Source of the DNA: an uncultured beta proteobacterium
GTDB taxonomy: Bacteria > Pseudomonadota > Gammaproteobacteria > Burkholderiales > SG8-39
Direction: 5' to 3'
Length of the DNA stretch: 64,000 nucleotides
Assembly: GCA_902826155.1 (NCBI GenBank)
Contig: CADEDU010000008.1
Location: forward strand, 29,080-93,079
This document shows positions 56,120 to 64,000 of this stretch, in pieces. The notes beneath the pieces are model-generated. The model made no database searches and was not told the DNA's origin. It saw only the letters and a list, made by a program, of their open reading frames with translations. Numbering within the stretch: the first letter of the stretch is position 1; the number at the start of each line of letters is the position of its first letter. The position numbers were made by a program, and so were the translations under genes.

Positions 56120-58285
56120 ATGCTCAGATCGGTTCGAATATCGACCCAGTTGCTGTTGTCATTCGGCCTCATGGTGCTGTTGGTGGCGGCTGTCGCCCTG
56201 TTTGGCGTGCTGCAGTTGCGCGCTTTTCACGGCCAGGTCGATGACCTGGTGGGCAAGACCATCCCGCGTATCGAGACGATGCAGGCGCTGATCGACCGCA
56301 TCAATGCGATCGGCCGGCAGGCACAGAATGCGATGATCGTCGAGCGTGAGGACGACGCCGGCAAGCACATCGAGCAGATCGAGCACCTCAAGCGCGAAAT
56401 CGGGCTGCTGCTCGAACAGTTAGATCGACACCTCATCGCTGATGGACAGGCCGCCGAGACGATTCAGGCAAGGATCCAAAGCGACAACAGCGCATTGCTC
56501 GTGGGGTTGACGAAATTCGCGCGTTTCCTCAAGGCGAACAAGCGGGACATCGCGCGCCGCGTCCTGATCGATGAGGCGCAGTCGCGCATCGAGGCCATGT
56601 CCGCGACACTGGCCGAGTACAAGAATTTCGAGCTGACCCGCTTCCAACGAGTGGAGACAGCGCTGCGCGCGCGGTACCGCCACGCGTCGATACTGATGTC
56701 GGTGGCCGGCGCGGTGGCGGTGGTGCTGTCGTTGATGCTTGGCATGTGGATCACGCGGAGCGTGACCACTCCGCTGGCGAATGCAGTCGAGGCATTACAG
56801 GGCCTGGCGGGTGGTCAGGTCCGGGGCGAACTGCAGCAGGGTACGGCGCAGGAGGTGGCGTCGCTGCTGAACGCTGTGCAACAGGTACGCGATCGACTCG
56901 CGGCATTGCTCCAGTCACAGCAGGTGCTCGCAGAATTGCACGAGCAGGGTGAAATCGAGCATCGCATCGCGCCGGAGCGATTGCCTGGTGCGTACGGCGA
57001 GATGGCCAAGCGCATCAACGGAATGCTCGATACGCAGATCCAGGACACGGCGGCACTCGTCGATGCGATGCAGCAGTACGGACGAGGTCAGTTCCAAGTA
57101 ACGCTGCCCGTGCTGCCAGGCAAGAAGGCCGCGTTGAGTAAAGCGATCGAACAAGTCAAGGTCAATCTCAGCGCGATCGCAGAGGAAATCCGCCGAATGG
57201 CGGAGGCTGCGGCGCGTGGGGACTTCACGCTGCGCGGTGAGGTCGGGCGCTTCGAGCACGCGTATCGCGCGATGGTCGAGGAACTCAACCGCCTGATGGA
57301 TGTATGCGAGCGTGGCTTGAGCGATGCGTCGCGGATGTTTGCGGCATTGGCCCGCGGCGAACTGCGCGAACGTGTCTTGACGGAATACGCCGGAACGTTC
57401 GCCGATCTCAAAGACAATGCCAACTCGACGATGGAACAACTTGGTGCGTTGGTCCGCGGGATCCGCTCAGCGGCGGCAAACATCAGCCACGCCGTCGGCG
57501 AGTTGGCGCAAGGCAACGCTGATTTGTCGGCGCGCACCGAGGCACAAGCATCAAGCCTCGAGCAAACCGCAGCAGCCATGGCGCAGTTGACCAACTCCGT
57601 CAAGCAGAACGCCGACAACGCACGGCTGGCCAACGGACTCGCGGCCGAAGCGTCAGCCTCAGCCGAGCAGGGCGGTCAGGTGGTGACGAACGTCGTCGAT
57701 ACGATGGACCAGATCACGACTGCCTCGAATCGTGTGGCGGAGATCATCGCCGTTATCGAGGGCATCGCGTTTCAGACCAACATCCTCGCGCTCAATGCCG
57801 CTGTCGAAGCCGCTCGCGCGGGCGAGGACGGCCGGGGCTTCGCCGTTGTCGCTGCAGAGGTTCGCATGCTGGCACAGCGTTCCTCCAATGCCGCGAAGGA
57901 GATCAAAGCGTTGATCGATGACTCATCGCTCAAGGTACGGGAAGGCGCAACGCTCGTTGCCGCGAGCGGCGAGCAGATCGCCGGGACGATTGCGGCGGTG
58001 CGGCGTGTCGCGGATCTCGTTGGCGAAATCTCTGCGGCGAGTACCGAACAGAGTTCGGGCATCGAACAGGTGAATCAAGCCGTCGCGCAGATAGACCAGG
58101 CGGTGCAGCAGAACGCGGCGTTGGTCGAGCAGGCGGCTGCGGCCGCAAGCAGCTTGCACCATGAGGCCGAGCATCTGGTCGATGCGGTGCTGAAGTTCAA
58201 ACTCGGCGACGAGTCGCAACGTTCGCACAGCGTCGCACGCGGCGAGCGCGTCAAGGCAATCCCAGCGAAATACGCTCCGGTGTGA
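56120..58285 (+). CDS. Membrane methyl-accepting chemotaxis protein without a docking tail
   Basis: 721 residues: TM1 about 10-30, a helical periplasmic domain (about 32-190), TM2 about 193-212, HAMP plus two HAMP-like repeats (about 215-435, with [13 protein letters not shown] and [14 protein letters not shown]), and the MCP signalling domain (about 440-690) with tip [29 protein letters not shown]. Unlike the three receptors at 29.9-37.1 kb it ends [10 protein letters not shown], with no xWxxF pentapeptide, so its methylation would depend on helper receptors or not occur. It diverges clearly in DNA from the other three and shows no shared identical tracts. Confidence 0.93.
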   Translation: MLRSVRISTQLLLSFGLMVLLVAAVALFGVLQLRAFHGQVDDLVGKTIPRIETMQALIDRINAIGRQAQNAMIVEREDDAGKHIEQIEHLKREIGLLLEQLDRHLIADGQAAETIQARIQSDNSALLVGLTKFARFLKANKRDIARRVLIDEAQSRIEAMSATLAEYKNFELTRFQRVETALRARYRHASILMSVAGAVAVVLSLMLGMWITRSVTTPLANAVEALQGLAGGQVRGELQQGTAQEVASLLNAVQQVRDRLAALLQSQQVLAELHEQGEIEHRIAPERLPGAYGEMAKRINGMLDTQIQDTAALVDAMQQYGRGQFQVTLPVLPGKKAALSKAIEQVKVNLSAIAEEIRRMAEAAARGDFTLRGEVGRFEHAYRAMVEELNRLMDVCERGLSDASRMFAALARGELRERVLTEYAGTFADLKDNANSTMEQLGALVRGIRSAAANISHAVGELAQGNADLSARTEAQASSLEQTAAAMAQLTNSVKQNADNARLANGLAAEASASAEQGGQVVTNVVDTMDQITTASNRVAEIIAVIEGIAFQTNILALNAAVEAARAGEDGRGFAVVAAEVRMLAQRSSNAAKEIKALIDDSSLKVREGATLVAASGEQIAGTIAAVRRVADLVGEISAASTEQSSGIEQVNQAVAQIDQAVQQNAALVEQAAAAASSLHHEAEHLVDAVLKFKLGDESQRSHSVARGERVKAIPAKYAPV

Positions 58286-58720
58286 GCCGATCGGGTCGCG
58301 GCTCGGCGCTCAAAGTCCACGTCGTCGGCGAGCGCAGCCAGGATGGCGGGGTACGTCGCCTTTGCTGAAGCTTTTGTTGCACGGGCGCCGCACGGACCCG
58401 TCGCTAAGCTGCTGATCTCGATCGGTCTGCACATTGCCGCAGTGCCATTCCATCTGCTCATTCGTCGCAACGGCCGGCTGTCTCGCGTGTCGGTCTGCAA
58501 ACGATGAGTGCATCGGTCGGGTTGCGATGCGCTCTTACAGCATCCCGGGCCCCTGCTGTTGCTTCCACCGCCACCCCAAAGAGGGCGTGGTCGAGCAACC
58601 GTTGAGCTACCGCTTGCGTTCAGCACGCCGGGGTTGTGCGCCGCGGCGGCAGACCCTTTCTCGGCTGCACTTCGCAGGAGGTTTTGCTCGCGCGTCTGAT
58701 GGCCGCGACGGTACTTCTAA
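58286..58720. other. Intergenic region between the fourth receptor and an IS relic
   Basis: 435 bases in which no gene could be supported. Short frames exist on both strands but lack ribosome sites and protein character. Confidence 0.5.
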
Positions 58721-59458
58721 GGAAACTCCGCAAGACCCTCGATGAGTCGAGTGCAGCTCGATACACAGCGAATCATGTGAGGACGGTGCGGAGCTGAACG
58801 TTGAACAAGCAACTGACGCTGGCGGCCAACGAGTTTGAGCGATTTCGCAAGCCGACCCGTCGCGAGCGATTTCTGGCCGAGATGCAATCGGTGGTGCCGT
58901 GGGGCGAATTGGTGGGGCTGATTGAGCCGTTCTACCCCAAGGCCAGCGCCGCAGGCGGGCGCCCGGCCAACACTGCCGATTGCAAGGTGATGGATCAGCT
59001 TCTGCATGGACAGGAAGGCCGCGTCTATGGCGATCAAGCCTACAAGAGTCAGACCGCGCGCATCCGCGCCAAGGCCCCTGGGGCGCGAGACTTCACCAAT
59101 CGGCGGTGCAAGTGGAAGCATCGCACTGACGAGGCGATCAAAGCGGAGAACCAGACCAAATCGCGGATTCGGGCGCGGGTGGAACATTCGATCGGGGTAA
59201 TCAAGCGGGTGTTCGGGTTCTGCAAGGTGCACTACAGCGGGCTGGCCAAGAACGGCAATCGGCTGTCCGTGACCGCGGCGTTGGCCAACATATTTATGGC
59301 CAGATATACGTTGCTGGGAGCCGTGCGTCCGCAGTGAGCAAATAGGCCAGGAAGAACTCGTTTTTCGCAATGAAATCACCCGAATTCATTCCAGTCGTGA
59401 TCAGTCTCTACTTTCTGCCAACCGTCTCCCAGAATTTCTCTGGTTGTGCGGACCTTCC
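58721..59458 (+). mobile_element. Internally deleted IS5-family element
   Basis: Candidate inverted repeats GGAAACTCCGCAAGACC (58721-58737) and, read in reverse, GGAAGGTCCGCACAACC (59442-59458) match at 13 of 17 positions; GGAAGGT at the end is typical of IS5 ends. The element is about 738 bp, shorter than a full IS5 (about 1.2 kb), matching the deletion in its transposase. The flanks are CTAA (left) and CCAA (right), compatible with a 4-bp IS5-type target duplication carrying one change. Confidence 0.7.
58801..59337 (+). pseudogene. IS5-family transposase with internal deletion
   Basis: The frame from TTG 58801 gives 178 residues. The N-terminus (RRERFLAEMQSVVPWGELVGLIEPFYPK) is the IS5 N-terminal domain. 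It then jumps at about residue 55 to the C-terminal part (MDQLLHGQEGRVYGDQAYKSQ ... ARVEHSIGVIKRVFGF). Roughly 140-150 residues are missing, including the first catalytic Asp region, so it should be inactive. The final Glu region (VEHSIG) remains. It could still be moved by a complete relative elsewhere. Confidence 0.85.
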
Positions 59459-59489
59459 CCAATCTAAGCTCGTCGATGCTCGCTGAACC

Positions 59490-61984
<2,495 letters not shown>

Positions 61985-61988
<4 letters not shown>

Positions 61989-63529
61989 GGCACGGCCTCG
62001 GCAGTCCTAGATTTGTCCGCGACCGCGTCCCGATCAAATCGCACGACTCGGTTGCGACCATTGCGCTTAGCTTGATACAAGGCCTGGTCGGCCCGGTTCA
62101 CGAGATCGTTCGCGCCCGCGACATCGCTGGATAATGTCGCTACGCCCACGCTCACCGTCACGCGCAAACCTGGTATCCCGCGCACGCCCGCGCCGCACTG
62201 TTCTGCGATCATGGAACAAATCCGATTGCCGACCGTAACGGACATGTCGCTATCGAGACCCGGGAGAGCGACACAGAACTCTTCGCCGCCATAGCGGCAG
62301 ACGACATCGACCGTGCGCGAGCTGGCCTCAAGCAGTCGCGCCACGCGACAGATCACGCGATCGCCGACCGCGTGTCCGTAAGTGTCGTTAATCTGCTTGA
62401 AGTGATCGATATCGATCAGCATGCAGGCAAGCGGTGTGGCCCGCTCGCCCGCCTCGGCGCACATGCGCTCGAGCGCCTTGAAGAAGGCTCCGCGATTTAA
62501 GCTGTCGGTCAGCGAGTCACGCGTCGCCATGCGATGCAGCTCTTCGTTCTTCTGGTTGATCTCTTCTTTGGAAATTGCCAGCTCGACCAGCGTCCCGCGC
62601 AAGCGCTCGTTCGTGCGATGCATCTCAGTGACATCGTCGAACGTGGCGAGGCATCCCTTCACCCGATCCTGCTGATCCAGAATCGGCGCGCAATTGATGA
62701 GCATGTGGCTCACCGTGCCCGAAGCGCTGCGGATCTCCAGCGCGTAGCCGGTCGACGGTGCGCCATCTTGCATCGACTGTACCCACGGGTGCAGAGACTC
62801 ATCCGCGGGTAGATCGGCTTCGAGCCAAGGCATGGACGAGAGCGCCTTTCCCAGAAGCGATGCCGACAACTCGTCGCCCTGCAAGCGTGCGAATGCCTTG
62901 TTCGCCAGCATGATGCGACCGCGTCGATCCATCACCACGACGCCTTCAGTCATCACATCAAACGCCGCGCGAATGCGTTCGGGAATCACGTTGCTCGGGT
63001 CCAGGTGCTGCAGCGCGCGGGTCATGTAGAGCCAAAAGGCGAGCAGGCCAAAAGTCGCCAGGAACAACAGGACGATGACGACTGGCTGCGCAATCCAGCG
63101 GCTCAACAGACCGCGTTCCTCCGACCGGAACGCCACTTCGAGCGCGCCCCAGCGCTCTTCGCCAGTATTGAGCGCGATGTTCAGATGGGTGAGGGTCGAG
63201 CGGTCTGACCGTGGCTCGCGCCAGACTTGCTCGTGATCGCCGACTTCCGCGACGATCACGCCATCGACTCGACGCACCGCCGCAGAGCGCACGTCTTTGT
63301 TGCGTTCGAGCACTGTGCGCAAGGTCGCTTGCATCGAATTGCTGTCGTCGCTTTCCAGGAGCGCGGCGATTTGGACGGCGAGCGATTCGCCTAGCCCTTT
63401 CCTTACCTGCTTCGAAACCGCCCCCTGTTCGGGCAGGACGTCGAAGATCAAATCGGCGATCAGCACGAGTGCACCGGTCAGTGCCACGAGCGCCAGCGTC
63501 ATGCGCAAGATCAGGCCGTGGCGTTTCAT
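61985..63529 (-). CDS. Membrane PAS-GGDEF diguanylate cyclase
   Basis: 514 residues. TM1 about 8-28, an extracytoplasmic domain (about 30-150), TM2 about 151-171, a PAS domain (about 183-310), a short coiled coil and a GGDEF domain (about 345-500). The active-site motif is GGEEF (an active variant) with the inhibitory RxxD site (RTVD) five residues before it, so product-inhibited c-di-GMP synthesis is expected. Both ends overlap neighbours by four bases (ATGA at 63526-63529, GTGA at 61985-61988), a tight operon with the kinase and the upstream partial gene. Confidence 0.93.
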
Positions 63530-64000
63530 GGCAGTGATCCGGTCCGCTGATCTTGAGATGCGTGGCTTTGCATGATTTGTGCGACTGAATCCTGGGAGAA
63601 AACTGTTGCGGGTGACGCTTCGTGCGCATCGTTAGAGTCTGCCAGCGTGCCGTCGTCCTCATCGTCCTCATCGTCCTTCCCGAGGACGGGCAGCACATCG
63701 ACATGGCGCCACGCCGGCAACCCCATGGCTATTGCGGCGGCCAGACCACCGCTGTGCGAGGCCCACCACACGAACCCGGCCGCGAAGGCGGCTCCTACCA
63801 GGCGCACCGGGTCCTCGAGGAAATTGCGCCGGGCAAGCTCGACGACTTCCTCGGCCGCGTCGCCCAGTTGCACTATCGCTCCCACGCTCACCGTCGTGCC
63901 GCGTGCGATACCAAACGAGTTGACAAGCGTGAGCTTGCCGTCCTTCCAGCCGAGCGCCTGAAGCACGACTTCGTCGGTTTCCATCGCATTCAGCGCAGGC
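63526..64000 (-). CDS. C-terminal end of a gene running off the window, probably a large surface protein
   Basis: The frame is open to the window edge (ATG at 63984 is the first Met seen, but no stop lies between it and base 64000), so the true start is probably outside. The visible 152 residues contain a hydrophobic helix (about 64-90: LVGAAFAAGFVWWASHSGGLAAAIAMGL), then PAWRHVDVLPVL, an acidic block (DDEDDEDD) and a polar tail. From memory of the family, this arrangement occurs at the C-terminus of large Ig-like or cadherin-like repeat surface proteins of betaproteobacteria. If so, the operon links an adhesin to a diguanylate cyclase and a kinase. This is inference; the visible part alone proves only a membrane-anchored protein end. 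Confidence 0.6.
   Translation of the reverse strand, partial: PALNAMETDEVVLQALGWKDGKLTLVNSFGIARGTTVSVGAIVQLGDAAEEVVELARRNFLEDPVRLVGAAFAAGFVWWASHSGGLAAAIAMGLPAWRHVDVLPVLGKDDEDDEDDGTLADSNDAHEASPATVFSQDSVAQIMQSHASQDQRTGSLP

Overview
The window looks like the chromosome of a high-GC, flagellated betaproteobacterium (Rhodocyclales, Burkholderiales or a relative). The gene order fliC-flaG-fliD-fliS-fliT, a second fliK-like gene, an flhB-like gene and a ycgR-like gene, then fliE diverging from fliFGHIJK-LMNOPQR, is typical of that class. The flagellin ends, the MCP signalling domains and the dense c-di-GMP and two-component gene set agree with this. The genus cannot be fixed from sequence reading alone.

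Layout. 1-4707: two response regulators on the minus strand (one with an Asp-to-Ala change at the phosphorylation site), a REC-EAL protein whose EAL site lacks the catalytic Lys, and a secreted Spherulin-4-like glycosidase. 5016-12189: a sigma-28 promoter, flagellin, terminator, flaG, fliD, fliS, fliT, a FliK-like and an FlhB-like protein, and a PilZ flagellar brake. 12262-24025: fliE (minus) and the fliF-to-fliR basal body, motor and export operon (plus). 24125-29791: an unrecognised 589-residue Ala/Glu/Arg coiled-coil protein, then a compact CheZ-like protein, cheY, cheA and cheW. 29897-37131: three chemoreceptors in a row. Two of them share long identical tracts, a sign of gene conversion or module swapping.

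37132-44797 looks like an island. It holds a TraD/TraG-type conjugation coupling protein, a second copy (about 90% identical, 313 bp) of that gene's 3' end, a hybrid histidine kinase lying between the two copies, and about 0.75 kb of extremely GC-rich sequence packed with hairpins and without a convincing gene. 44798-55072 is a block of minus-strand signalling genes: a CHASE-PAS-GGDEF cyclase broken by a frameshift, a NarL-type regulator with Glu at the phosphorylation position, a GAF-PAS-PAS hybrid kinase, an OmpR-type regulator, a three-PAS membrane kinase and another OmpR-type regulator. 55418-58285: a GAF protein and a fourth chemoreceptor. 58721-59458: an internally deleted IS5-family element. 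59490-64000: a tightly overlapping minus-strand operon made of the C-terminal end of a probable large surface protein (running off the window), a diguanylate cyclase and a hybrid kinase.

Working together, the genes build and steer a flagellum: export gate FliOPQR, ATPase complex FliHIJ, switch FliGMN, and filament proteins FliC, FliD and FliS. Chemoreceptors signal through CheA and CheW to CheY, with a CheZ-like phosphatase beside them, and c-di-GMP enzymes plus a YcgR-type brake can switch cells between swimming and attachment. cheR and cheB are not in the window, although three receptors carry C-terminal tails that look like CheR/CheB docking sites. All family calls rest on motif reading, not on database searches.
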